The position numbers and the translations under genes are program-made. Under the pieces are notes generated by a model. The model was not told where the DNA came from. It saw only the letters and a program-made list of their open reading frames with translations, and searched no databases. From Candidatus Methanophagales archaeon (GTDB taxonomy: Archaea; Halobacteriota; Syntropharchaeia; Alkanophagales; Methanospirareceae), in the NCBI GenBank assembly GCA_003601795.1, contig PIXU01000001.1:1-29459 (forward strand): a stretch of 29,459 nucleotides of DNA, read 5' to 3'. Below, one piece after another: positions 1 through 7,367 of the stretch. Each line of letters opens with the position of its first letter. The first letter of the stretch is position 1.

Positions 1-1
1 A

Positions 2-1042
2 AAGAAAGAGGAAAGAGGTCTTGGAACAACAATTGACGTGATATTATACGATGGGCAGCTCAGCGTAGGTGATACACTCGTGGTGGGGAGTACAGAGGAG
101 GAGCCAATAGTAACAAGGGTGAAAGCGGTGTTAAAACCAAGGGCTTTGCAAGAGATAAGGACAGAGCAGAGATTTAAGCGAGTAAGAAGAGTGAATGCTG
201 CTTCTGGTGTGAAAATAGTAGCACCGGGGCTAGAAAATGCGCTTCCCGGTTCACGGGTGAGGGTATCCAAGCAAGGGAAAGACGAACTCGAGCGCGTGAT
301 AAAGGAGATAAAGGGCGAGATAGAGGAGATGAAGATGGAGACGAGTCCGGAAGGAATAATCATAAAGGCTGATACAATGGGCTCACTGGAAGCGCTTGCT
401 TTGGAGCTGAAAGGCGAAGGAATAGAGAAAATAAAAAAGGCAGAAGTTGGAAGTATTTCTAAGAGGGACATAATAGACGCTACCACGGTTAAGAATCGTT
501 ATTTGAGTGCTATTTTGGGCTTTAACGTTGATTTACTCCCGGATGCAAAGGAAATAGCCCTGGCAAATCGTATCCCGGTATTTATAAGCGATGTTATTTA
601 CCGGTTGATAGAAGATTATGAGAACTGGATGAGGGGGGAGCGCGAGAAAGAGAAGCGAGAGCTCATGGATAGGCTGACAACACCAGCAAAGATAAAAATT
701 CTGCCGGGATGTGTATTCAGGCAAAGCAAACCTGCTATTGTGGGCGTAGAAGTTCTGGGCGGGAAAATAAAAACAGGTGTGAAATTGATAAGAGCGGATG
801 GAGTAGGGATTGGAGCGATAAATGAGATACAGGATAAAGGAGAGAGCATAAAAAGTGCAGAGCAAGGGATGCAGGTGGCGATTTCAATGAAGAAACCAAC
901 GGTAGGGCGGCAAATAAAGGAGAATGATGTTTTATATGTGGATATTTCCGACGAAGAAATAAAAATGTTAAAAGGGTTGCTGTCGGTAGATGAAGAAGAA
1001 GTGTTGGAGGAATTGCTGGAGATAAGGGGGAAAAAAACTTAA
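2..1042 (+). CDS. infB: Archaeal translation initiation factor aIF5B (IF-2 homologue), C-terminal part
   Basis: GTPase translation factor that promotes ribosomal subunit joining and initiator tRNA positioning. The reading frame is open from base 2, so the G domain and N-terminus lie upstream of the window; about 347 residues remain. The visible start, with the motif GLGTTIDVILYDG, is the beta-barrel domain II region typical of aIF5B/eIF5B. It is followed by a charged helix and then domains III and IV (the second barrel begins near VFRQSKPAIVGVEVLGGKIK). The protein ends with an acidic helix, as in archaeal homologues. An ATG at base 38 lies inside the conserved domain and is not a true start. 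The gene converges with the phospholipase-D-like gene on the minus strand, with only about 25 bases between their stop codons. No defects are seen in the part present. Confidence 0.93.
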   Translation, partial: KKEERGLGTTIDVILYDGQLSVGDTLVVGSTEEEPIVTRVKAVLKPRALQEIRTEQRFKRVRRVNAASGVKIVAPGLENALPGSRVRVSKQGKDELERVIKEIKGEIEEMKMETSPEGIIIKADTMGSLEALALELKGEGIEKIKKAEVGSISKRDIIDATTVKNRYLSAILGFNVDLLPDAKEIALANRIPVFISDVIYRLIEDYENWMRGEREKEKRELMDRLTTPAKIKILPGCVFRQSKPAIVGVEVLGGKIKTGVKLIRADGVGIGAINEIQDKGESIKSAEQGMQVAISMKKPTVGRQIKENDVLYVDISDEEIKMLKGLLSVDEEEVLEELLEIRGKKT

Positions 1043-1067
1043 AATCTAACACCACTTATATGGTTAC

Positions 1068-2888
1068 TTACACTCTTTTATACCACTTGACCAATCTGAA
1101 AATAACAAAAGAAACAATTAGTGTCATTGCTACCCACAAGATTGTAGTTGTTCCCTCTTCGCTTCCTTCTTGTTCTTCTTTCACCGACACATTCCAATCG
1201 TGGAAGAAAACATCCTCGTAAAATGAAGCTATTTCCTCGTTCTCTATTATTACGCCTGCTTCTCTGTTGTGAATAGAATTGACGTTCCAGTTGAGCGACG
1301 TTATAATCACTTCTTTGCCATCCACGATTAATCCCTTGTTGTGTATTTTGACCAATCCTAACGAGTCCAAATCAGCTAATCTCGCTTCTAAGTTCAAATT
1401 TTCCTCGCTCGCTACCTTATTCAACCATGCGATTGCTTCATCATTATCATTCCAATCCTTTAGATTATACTCTTTGGAGTCGAGCAGCACTTTTACCTCA
1501 CATCCTCTTCTCGCAGCTTCTATCAGAGCAGCAATAAAGGTATTCTCCTCTTCACCCCAGAATCTTCCAGTTGAGAACTGCTCCACAAAAACACTTTTTT
1601 CTGCACTGTTTATCGCACCCTGTAAAGTTTCGTTACTCAGGGCAGCATCGGGTGCGAAAAAAGGAATCAGCGTAAAGTTACTATATAAGCTGAGAGGTTC
1701 AAAAACAGGTGCATAAGAGCCTTCTGGTATCATGACTTTGGTTTTTAAATTAAAGACCACCATATCTGCTGAAAGTTCTTTACCACGGTAGAAATCATCA
1801 AAAAATATCTCTTTGAAGTAATCAGCCACTTCTGCGTTTTTTATCACGATGCCCCAGCCACGGTTGCCAAAAGAGTTATTACAGGATATTCCGGTATTTT
1901 TCCAGTTTTCTGTCATTACTATGGTCGTTTCATTGTCAATAATTGCGTATTTTGCATGGTTTATGAATGGGTCGTGGGAAAAACGAACCCTTCCTCCTCT
2001 TTCTCTTATCCTTGCCGCAATATACAGTTCTTCATCTTTAACTCCCCCAACAGGATTGCCTTCAAGCAGCAAACACACGTTTACTCCTCTATTCAAAGCA
2101 TCCAAAACCACATCCATGAGATATGTGTTCTCAAACTGATACAGGTTGATGTACAAGGAGGAGGATGCATTGCCCATTTCGCGTCCTAAAACAGAAAAAC
2201 TGCAATCAGGAGATACAAAAGCAGTAACAAAGCCATAGAAGGAGATTTTTTCGGGGGCGTGATAAGAAGCGCCAAAAGGAAGAAGAAGCCAGTCTTTACA
2301 CTGGTTTGTATCCTGAAAATCGTTTCGTTTGTAAACCATTCCCTCTCTTGGCTTTCTCAAAGGTTCTTCTTGCCAGCCTTCTTCGTTGTAAGTGGAATCT
2401 CCGTATATAACAGCATCTACTACTCTTCCGCTCTTGTCTTTCAGGATCACTTCGTCACCATCGTTGCGCAATGCAAATCTCCCTTCGGTCTGCATTTGAC
2501 TGACTTTGGGATGAGATTCCAAGCCGTATTCGAAATCAGGGAATATGTTTTCAGTTGTTACATTATTCATTCGCTCCACAAATACAGAAGCACATCTCGT
2601 AACGTAGATCGTCTCCCCTGGAGGAACACAAAAAGGGGGGAATATGATTTTTCCTTCGTTATCTGTTATGCTCCAATCTTCGATATTTATTGAATGAGAG
2701 CAAGGATTTGTGATTGCAATGTATTCGTTTAACTCGTTTTTTGTAGCAGTGTTGGGATAGAATTCGGTTATTATCAAACTTAGTGGTGCAGTACTGTAAG
2801 AATAGGCAAATGCACATTGTGGTAAGGCTAAAAAGAAAGCAAGGATAAAAGTAGCCAAGAAACATTTAGATGCTCCTTTTTCTAACAT
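1068..2888 (-). CDS. Secreted, membrane-anchored lamin-tail domain / phospholipase D-like protein
   Basis: A 606-residue exported protein. Residues 1-29 form a signal peptide (hydrophobic stretch ending in CAFAYS). Residues about 36-160 read as a lamin-tail (LTD) domain, starting LIITEFYPNTATKNELNEYI. Two phospholipase-D HxKxxxxD motifs follow: H311/K313/D318 (HAKYAIID) and H516/K518/D523 (HNKGLIVD), each with the expected downstream Asn-Trp element (ENW, NWN). Two intact motifs imply a complete bilobed active site in one chain. A C-terminal membrane segment (about 581-600) with a basic KWYKRV tail would anchor it with the enzyme outside the cell. LTD domains often accompany secreted nucleases, so an extracellular nuclease or phosphodiesterase is the likeliest role; a phospholipase is the alternative. 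It lies 56 bases downstream of the cfbE-like gene on the same strand and could be co-transcribed, though no functional link is apparent. Confidence 0.85.
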   Translation of the reverse strand: MLEKGASKCFLATFILAFFLALPQCAFAYSYSTAPLSLIITEFYPNTATKNELNEYIAITNPCSHSINIEDWSITDNEGKIIFPPFCVPPGETIYVTRCASVFVERMNNVTTENIFPDFEYGLESHPKVSQMQTEGRFALRNDGDEVILKDKSGRVVDAVIYGDSTYNEEGWQEEPLRKPREGMVYKRNDFQDTNQCKDWLLLPFGASYHAPEKISFYGFVTAFVSPDCSFSVLGREMGNASSSLYINLYQFENTYLMDVVLDALNRGVNVCLLLEGNPVGGVKDEELYIAARIRERGGRVRFSHDPFINHAKYAIIDNETTIVMTENWKNTGISCNNSFGNRGWGIVIKNAEVADYFKEIFFDDFYRGKELSADMVVFNLKTKVMIPEGSYAPVFEPLSLYSNFTLIPFFAPDAALSNETLQGAINSAEKSVFVEQFSTGRFWGEEENTFIAALIEAARRGCEVKVLLDSKEYNLKDWNDNDEAIAWLNKVASEENLNLEARLADLDSLGLVKIHNKGLIVDGKEVIITSLNWNVNSIHNREAGVIIENEEIASFYEDVFFHDWNVSVKEEQEGSEEGTTTILWVAMTLIVSFVIFRLVKWYKRV

Positions 2889-2944
2889 TTTTTCATATGC
2901 AATCGCGTGGTTGGTTCAAGGGCAAAAGAGCAATTATTTTAGGT

Positions 2945-4249
2945 TCACCTCCACGTCTTCACATTAGAAACAATTACAAAACCTTCTTCCGAATCGTTAA
3001 CCGCTTTTTCCAGAGCCGAATCCAAATCATCAGAAAAAAACACGTTCTCACCTTCTATTTTGTCTCTGAACTCCTCACCCACAATTATTATCTCAACGAA
3101 ATCCGACGCTACATTCTTAACTATCTGTTTCACTTCCTCCAAGTCCACCCCTTCACACACATATTGGGACTCCTCCCCAACAATCAAAATCATCTTCTCC
3201 GAATACTGCCTTGCCATCCTCGTTATCTCATCAAGGAACTTCAATTTTGTGCCTGAATTGGAATTATCAATCAAGAACCGCCCTTTCAGCTTCTCCAGTT
3301 TCATCCTACCCTTTACTGCTGAGATATTAGTATTGACTTCTTCTGGTGGAATGCCAAGGCTCAAAACGGCGCAAAACGCCGCTTCCAGAGAATTCCTGTA
3401 ATATTCCCCGCCAAACAAATCAAAAGATTTGAATGCGATTTCGCCACTTATAGAATCACCGGTTATGGTTCTCAGTCGGTTAAAAATGACTTTGTTTTCC
3501 CTTTTACTTATCCAGAGGCTGTTATCTTTATTACCAAAGGTATTCGCTACCACTTCTTCATCTGTTCTTAATGAGCCTGGATGAACTATTATACTCCCGT
3601 GTTTGCTTTCATAGTTCTTCATTGATCCTCTTTTTACCACAGAAGCATCTTTTGTGCCTCCAGCAATCCTGTAATCTGCTTTCAAGCTCGTTATTACCCC
3701 TACATTGCCTGCTCCTGTTAAACCGAGTGAGACTTCAAATACCGCTATATTTGGCTTCAAATTCTTTTCTCGCGCTATCTCCATCACTTTCAACATGTTC
3801 GCAGGCGTGCTGCCTATCCTGGGAAATAGTACTCCTTTTTCTACCGATTTAAACCTCGTGGAGGAGCTGGTATGCGAAAGAACCTCAAATTTTTCCTTGT
3901 TCAACAACTGGCAGATTAGCTCGCAAACTGCGGTCTTTCCAACCGTACCTGTTACTTCCACTACTTTTATACCAGCGAAAAGATTTTTTAGAGCCGCAAT
4001 CTCTTTTACCGCTTCGTGATGATTCACAATGGGTATCTCCATCTTTAAAGTTTGCCTTACAACCTCAAAGTTCGGATTCAGATGAACCGGTGCGATAACA
4101 AGGTCGTAATCCAACGCTTTAGAAAAGGTTTGATGGTATGGGTCGAAGACCTCTACTTGTTTCTCAAGTTCTTTTAGCTCTTCTGCAATGACTTCTGCCC
4201 CGTGAATGGGGTCTAAAACCAATATCTTGCATGCTTCTTTTATGCTCAT
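2945..4249 (-). CDS. cfbE: Mur ligase-family protein, probable coenzyme F430 synthase CfbE
   Basis: A 434-residue Mur-ligase-like ATP-dependent ligase. The P-loop is GTVGKT at residues 101-106, preceded by a Rossmann-like N-terminal domain starting KILVLDPIHGAEVIAEEL. That opening and the overall length match archaeal CfbE, the last-step ligase that closes the F430 ring system from seco-F430. No peptidoglycan genes are nearby, which argues against a true Mur enzyme. F430 is the nickel tetrapyrrole of methyl-coenzyme M reductase, so the gene predicts Mcr-based metabolism elsewhere in the genome. The start ATG at 4249 sits about 31 bases downstream of a TATA-like box (4281-4290), just past the tRNA-Leu 3' end, giving a leader of about ten bases. 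The assignment to cfbE rests on recalled family features; another archaeal Mur-like ligase is the alternative. Confidence 0.78.
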   Translation of the reverse strand: MSIKEACKILVLDPIHGAEVIAEELKELEKQVEVFDPYHQTFSKALDYDLVIAPVHLNPNFEVVRQTLKMEIPIVNHHEAVKEIAALKNLFAGIKVVEVTGTVGKTAVCELICQLLNKEKFEVLSHTSSSTRFKSVEKGVLFPRIGSTPANMLKVMEIAREKNLKPNIAVFEVSLGLTGAGNVGVITSLKADYRIAGGTKDASVVKRGSMKNYESKHGSIIVHPGSLRTDEEVVANTFGNKDNSLWISKRENKVIFNRLRTITGDSISGEIAFKSFDLFGGEYYRNSLEAAFCAVLSLGIPPEEVNTNISAVKGRMKLEKLKGRFLIDNSNSGTKLKFLDEITRMARQYSEKMILIVGEESQYVCEGVDLEEVKQIVKNVASDFVEIIIVGEEFRDKIEGENVFFSDDLDSALEKAVNDSEEGFVIVSNVKTWR

Positions 4250-4280
4250 TTGTTTGTTAATTATTAATTATTACCCCCAT

Positions 4281-4290
4281 TATTTATAAA
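4281..4290 (-). promoter_or_regulatory. TATA box for the cfbE-like gene
   Basis: On the minus strand the sequence reads TTTATAAATA, 31-40 bases upstream of the ATG at 4249. It lies immediately after the 3' end of tRNA-Leu, so the ligase gene probably has its own promoter rather than depending on read-through from the tRNA. Confidence 0.5.
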
Positions 4291-4294
4291 ATCA

Positions 4295-4378
4295 TGCGGG
4301 GGGCGTGATTTGAACACGCGGACTCCTTCGAGACAGGGTCCTAAGCCCTGCGCCTTTTCCTAACTCAGCAACCCCCGC
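4295..4378 (-). tRNA. tRNA-Leu (anticodon UAG)
   Basis: The minus strand folds as a class II tRNA of 84 bases. The acceptor stem is GCGGGGG paired with CCCCCGC, a perfect 7 bp, with discriminator A at 4295. The anticodon arm is CAGGG-CTTAGGA-CCCTG with anticodon TAG. The T arm contains GTTCAAATC closed by GCGTG/CACGC. A variable arm separates anticodon and T stems, as expected for leucine. No 3' CCA is encoded and no intron is visible. The 5' end (4360-4378) overlaps the last codons and stop of moaC on the same strand, so maturation must cut the moaC message tail. Confidence 0.95.
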
Positions 4379-4824
4379 TTCTCTTTTCTCTCCACTCTTA
4401 TTCCTTCTATCCACGTATGCGGGTAATTTCCCGTTTCGTCCTTCTCTTCCGATTTCACCATGTCCCAAATCGTTAACAGAGCCACAGATAGACCATGCAG
4501 TGCATCCATCTCTACGCCCGTCTTTCCAACGGACTTCACAGATACTGTCGCTTTTATATCCTCCTCACACATCGAAAAATCAACTTTTACCGCTTCAATG
4601 CTTATTGGATGGCATAGCGGGATCATATCAGGGGTTTTTTTCACAGCCAATATCGCTGCGGTTTCCGCGCATGCAAGCACGTCCCCTTTCTTTATATTCC
4701 CCCTTCTTATCTTCTCAATAGTGCTATTTTTCAATTTTATGCTGCCAGAAGCCACTGCTATTCGCTCAACATTCTCTTTTTTGCTTATGTCCACCATGAC
4801 CACGCTCACGTCGTGCCGATGCAT
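4360..4824 (-). CDS. moaC: Cyclic pyranopterin monophosphate synthase MoaC
   Basis: A 154-residue enzyme of molybdopterin/tungstopterin biosynthesis. It converts the MoaA product into cyclic pyranopterin monophosphate. Family signatures are all present: MVDIS near the N-terminus, PLCHPI (catalytic His), [10 protein letters not shown] (acidic pair) and DMVKS (Asp and Lys) near the end. The chosen ATG at 4824 lies nine bases after the Sec61-beta stop with AGAGAAAC upstream. A second Met at residue 10 (before VDIS) is a possible alternative start. The pterin cofactor is needed by the formylmethanofuran dehydrogenase encoded at 14.5-18.7 kb. The last six codons and the TAG stop lie inside the tRNA-Leu gene, an uncommon arrangement. 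Confidence 0.93.
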   Translation of the reverse strand: MHRHDVSVVMVDISKKENVERIAVASGSIKLKNSTIEKIRRGNIKKGDVLACAETAAILAVKKTPDMIPLCHPISIEAVKVDFSMCEEDIKATVSVKSVGKTGVEMDALHGLSVALLTIWDMVKSEEKDETGNYPHTWIEGIRVERKEKRGLLS

Positions 4825-4833
4825 TGTTTCTCT

Positions 4834-5049
4834 TCAAGCTGGCCAGACACCGAAATATATCTCCAACCCTAACACCACGACACCTATAAAGACGCCGAGA
4901 AGTAGTATCGTTTTCGGTGATAGCTTAACCGCAGACTCCTCTACATCGTAATACCGCATCAATCCCGCAGAGGACATAAGTCCACGTTCTTCGCCTCTTC
5001 CTCTTCCTCCTTCCCTCTTAGCTTTTTTCGTTGCTCTTTTTTTTGCCAT
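4834..5049 (-). CDS. Preprotein translocase subunit Sec61-beta (archaeal SecG)
   Basis: A 71-residue tail-anchored subunit of the archaeal SecYE-beta protein-conducting channel. It has a lysine/arginine-rich cytoplasmic N-terminus, then the family-typical stretch GLMSSAGLMRYYD, a linker (VKLSPKTI) and one membrane helix from about residue 46 to 68. Length and order match archaeal Sec61-beta. It heads a probable transcription unit with moaC and tRNA-Leu, with nine bases separating its stop from the moaC start. A TATA box at 5068-5076 places transcription initiation close to the ATG, so the message is probably leaderless. Confidence 0.93.
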   Translation of the reverse strand: MAKKRATKKAKREGGRGRGEERGLMSSAGLMRYYDVEESAVKLSPKTILLLGVFIGVVVLGLEIYFGVWPA

Positions 5050-5067
5050 AATTGATTTTATGATTTT

Positions 5068-5076
5068 TATTTATAT
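5068..5076 (-). promoter_or_regulatory. TATA box for Sec61-beta / moaC / tRNA-Leu unit
   Basis: The minus strand reads ATATAAATA with its centre about 23 bases before the ATG at 5049. Archaeal transcription usually starts about 25 bases downstream of this element, which predicts a leaderless Sec61-beta transcript. Confidence 0.55.
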
Positions 5077-5120
5077 TCAATTCAAAACTGGAATATAAAA
5101 AAACGATTCATGAGTCAGAG

Positions 5121-5383
5121 ATGACGAGATATGATGCAATAAAAGCAGTAGCGGAATTTCTGGATGAAGAGGCTGTTGTTTCCAATATTGGCGAACCAAG
5201 TAAGGAATTGTATGAGATTAGAAATAGAGATCTAAACTTCTAGCGCGCAACTATCGAGGGTTTGTATGACAATAAAGACCGAGAGTCATTCATGTAATAG
5301 TGAAAACGGGAAGTGCAGGAATGAAGAACATAAAATTGACATCATGGCAAATAAAGAGAAGATTTATGAAGGCTATACTTTAG
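5121..5383 (+). pseudogene. Remnant of a ComE-like (sulfopyruvate/phosphonopyruvate) decarboxylase beta subunit
   Basis: Two pieces of one thiamine-diphosphate decarboxylase gene survive in different frames. Bases 5121-5243 encode 40 residues with VVSNIGEPSKELYEIRNRD, the N-terminal signature of the sulfopyruvate/phosphonopyruvate decarboxylase beta-type subunit. Bases 5276-5383 encode RPRVIHVIVKTGSAG followed by QIKRRFMKAIL, matching the extreme C-terminus of the same family. The middle, including the thiamine-diphosphate-binding core (normally well over 100 residues), is gone. The gene is therefore dead by internal deletion plus a frame change. Sulfopyruvate decarboxylase makes a coenzyme M precursor, but the fragments cannot separate that activity from phosphonopyruvate decarboxylase. 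The family assignment is by recognition of motifs, not by search. Confidence 0.6.
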
Positions 5384-5565
5384 CGATACTCTCCTATCTC
5401 GCATAGTATAGAATTATCTCTTATTCATATTTTGCTTGTCGTTTATTATACAATAAGACAATCTAATAGACAAAAATAGAAAAATTTAAATACTTGCAAG
5501 TAGAAAAGAATATTTATGTATATAAAAACGCATGATAGTATAGAAGAAATTAGGAGGTGATTAGT
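5384..5565 (+). promoter_or_regulatory. Promoter region and ribosome binding site of the transporter/radical SAM operon
   Basis: AT-rich leader. A BRE/TATA-like element (GAAAAATTTAAATAC) lies at 5479-5493, and a second TATA-like stretch lies near 5519-5528. A strong Shine-Dalgarno sequence, GGAGGTGA at 5553-5560, precedes the ATG at 5566. That placement decides the start: an in-frame GTG at 5557 lies inside the Shine-Dalgarno sequence and is rejected. With the first TATA box, the leader would be about 50 bases, long for this genome. Confidence 0.5.
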
Positions 5566-6597
5566 ATGAAAAAGAGAACCGCAATTATAGGGGGAATAAT
5601 GGCTGTAGGAATAATTGCAGTAGTGGTTTTTGGAATTGGATGCATAGAAGAAAAAGCTCCAGCAGAGATGACTACACTCAACATTGGCTATCAACCAAGC
5701 ACGCATCAAATCGCAGCGATGTTAGCATCCGAGAAGGGATGGTGGGAAGAGGATCTGGCGCAATTTGGTATAGAAAAAATTACAATGAAGGAATTCCCTT
5801 CAGGACCGCCAGAGATGCATGCAATGCTTGCTGGAGACCTTGACGTAGCGTATGTAGGAGTTGCGCCACCTATTGCGGCGATATACGAAGGTTTAGATGC
5901 AAAGATAGTTGCAGGCGTCCAGACTCAGGGGTCCGCGATAGTTATCCGCCCAGAGCTCGCGGATGAATACGAGGGGCCTCTTTCTTTAAAGGGCAAGTCG
6001 ATAGCCACCTTTCCAGCAGGGTCGATTCAGCATACAATCCTTTCGAAATGGCTTTTAGATAACGGAATAGACCCGACTGAGGACGTAGATATAAAAGCAA
6101 TGGGACCGAGCGATGCTGCTACTGCTATTGGAGCTAAAACCGTGGATGCTGTCTTTCTCCCCAGTCCGACACCTACAATAATCGTAGAGGAAGGGAATGG
6201 AGTAATTGTTGAATGGTCGGGTTCAATGTGGCCAGACCATGCATGCTGCTGCTTGGCTGCGAGTGGAAAAATGATTAGGGAACACCCAGAGATGCTTAAA
6301 CAGATAATAAAAACGCATATACGTGCCACAGAGTACGAGATCGAGCATCCCGAAGAAGCGGCAGAGATTTATGCAAAGTGGGAAAATGCAAATGTATCAA
6401 CGATAAAGCACTCAATAGACGCAACGGATATGCACTGGATTCACGATCCACATCTTGAGGTAGAATCGGGTATCGAATACGCGCAAGTCATCTACAACCT
6501 AAACAAAGAGAGATATGAGGGAAAGGGTATTGAAATGCTTGAGGAAAAAGACATCTTTGATACCAGCTTTTATGACGAGGTAACGGGGGAAAAATGA
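5566..6597 (+). CDS. NitT/TauT-family ABC transporter substrate-binding lipoprotein (copy 1)
   Basis: A 343-residue periplasmic-type binding protein of the nitrate/sulfonate/taurine/thiamine-precursor (SsuA/TauA/ThiY-like) class. The N-terminus is a lipoprotein signal with Cys26 (FGIGC) as the lipid anchor. The mature domain opens TTLNIGYQPSTHQIAAMLA and contains the family pattern of a ligand-binding protein that measures occupancy (AGDLDVAYVGVAPPIAAIYEG). An uncommon run of three cysteines, C227-C229 in HACCCLAASG, is shared with the second copy downstream. The stop overlaps the permease start in ATGA, so the two are translationally coupled. The substrate cannot be read from sequence; nitrilated, sulfonated or pyrimidine-like small molecules are all known for the superfamily. 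The context ties it to the radical SAM enzyme in the same operon. Confidence 0.88.
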   Translation: MKKRTAIIGGIMAVGIIAVVVFGIGCIEEKAPAEMTTLNIGYQPSTHQIAAMLASEKGWWEEDLAQFGIEKITMKEFPSGPPEMHAMLAGDLDVAYVGVAPPIAAIYEGLDAKIVAGVQTQGSAIVIRPELADEYEGPLSLKGKSIATFPAGSIQHTILSKWLLDNGIDPTEDVDIKAMGPSDAATAIGAKTVDAVFLPSPTPTIIVEEGNGVIVEWSGSMWPDHACCCLAASGKMIREHPEMLKQIIKTHIRATEYEIEHPEEAAEIYAKWENANVSTIKHSIDATDMHWIHDPHLEVESGIEYAQVIYNLNKERYEGKGIEMLEEKDIFDTSFYDEVTGEK

Positions 6598-7367
6598 GGC
6601 TGCCAGCGAAAGAAAAAGGGCTGTGGTCGGTTCCTCTAATCACAGTCCTTCTCCTCTGGGAGTTTACGGCGGGATACGTGATAAAAAATCCGTTAATGTT
6701 GCCACGCTTCTCCGCCGTTATTTTTTCCATTTATGCGCTTAGGAATGTTTTGATTGCTGATATGCTCATCAGCCTTCTTCACTTTGGTATAGGGCTGGCA
6801 TTGGCATTTGCCGTAGCACTTCCTCTGGCAATTGGTATGGGGTGGTCCAGGAACATATTCAAAGCTATTGACCCAATCATTGAAATTCTGAGGCCAATAC
6901 CCCCTCTCGCATGGATACCCATTGCAATGATCTGGTTCCATCTGACGCACTATGCCGCGGGGTTTATCATATTCATCGGTGCATTTTTCCCAATCTTAAT
7001 TGACAGCTATACCGGATTTCGCAATGTGCCAAAGGTGTTGGTAGAGACGGGTAAAGTGTTAGGATGCATAGGTAATAAAAAGCAGATAAAATATGTTGCT
7101 TTTCCCTATGCGCTTCCTTCTATTGCTACCGGCACTCGCATAGGAATGGGAATAGGATGGATGTGCGTAGTTGCAGCGGAAATGTTCGGAGTTAGTGATA
7201 GTGGACTTGGATATCGCCTATTCCAGAAATTTTACTTTCTACATCAGATGGATTACGTGGTAGCGTACATGCTTGTTTTAGGGCTGGTAGCACTATGCTT
7301 AGACCGCTTATTCAGATATTTTGTAGAGGATAAACTATTAAAATGGAAGAAAGGGATAGTGAAATGA
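6594..7367 (+). CDS. NitT/TauT-family ABC transporter permease
   Basis: A 257-residue integral membrane protein of the SsuC/TauC/NrtB class (BPD_transp_1 fold), with about six hydrophobic segments. The cytoplasmic coupling loop (EAA-like motif) lies around residues 147-172, reading ETGKVLGCIGNKKQIKYVAF and then PYALP, where it should contact the ATPase. It is the only permease in the operon, so it must serve both binding proteins as a homodimer. It starts at an ATG that overlaps the stop of copy 1, and its own stop overlaps the ATG of the radical SAM gene, again as ATGA. Length is normal for the family and no defects are seen. Confidence 0.9.
   Translation: MRLPAKEKGLWSVPLITVLLLWEFTAGYVIKNPLMLPRFSAVIFSIYALRNVLIADMLISLLHFGIGLALAFAVALPLAIGMGWSRNIFKAIDPIIEILRPIPPLAWIPIAMIWFHLTHYAAGFIIFIGAFFPILIDSYTGFRNVPKVLVETGKVLGCIGNKKQIKYVAFPYALPSIATGTRIGMGIGWMCVVAAEMFGVSDSGLGYRLFQKFYFLHQMDYVVAYMLVLGLVALCLDRLFRYFVEDKLLKWKKGIVK

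Noticed and set aside
5436..5461. Short TTGTC/GACAA inverted repeat upstream of the transporter operon
   Set aside because: Only five paired bases in AT-rich sequence; could arise by chance and is not repeated at other promoters.
5557..5565. GTG start nine bases upstream of binding protein copy 1
   Set aside because: It lies within the Shine-Dalgarno sequence GGAGGTGA; the ATG at 5566 has correct spacing.
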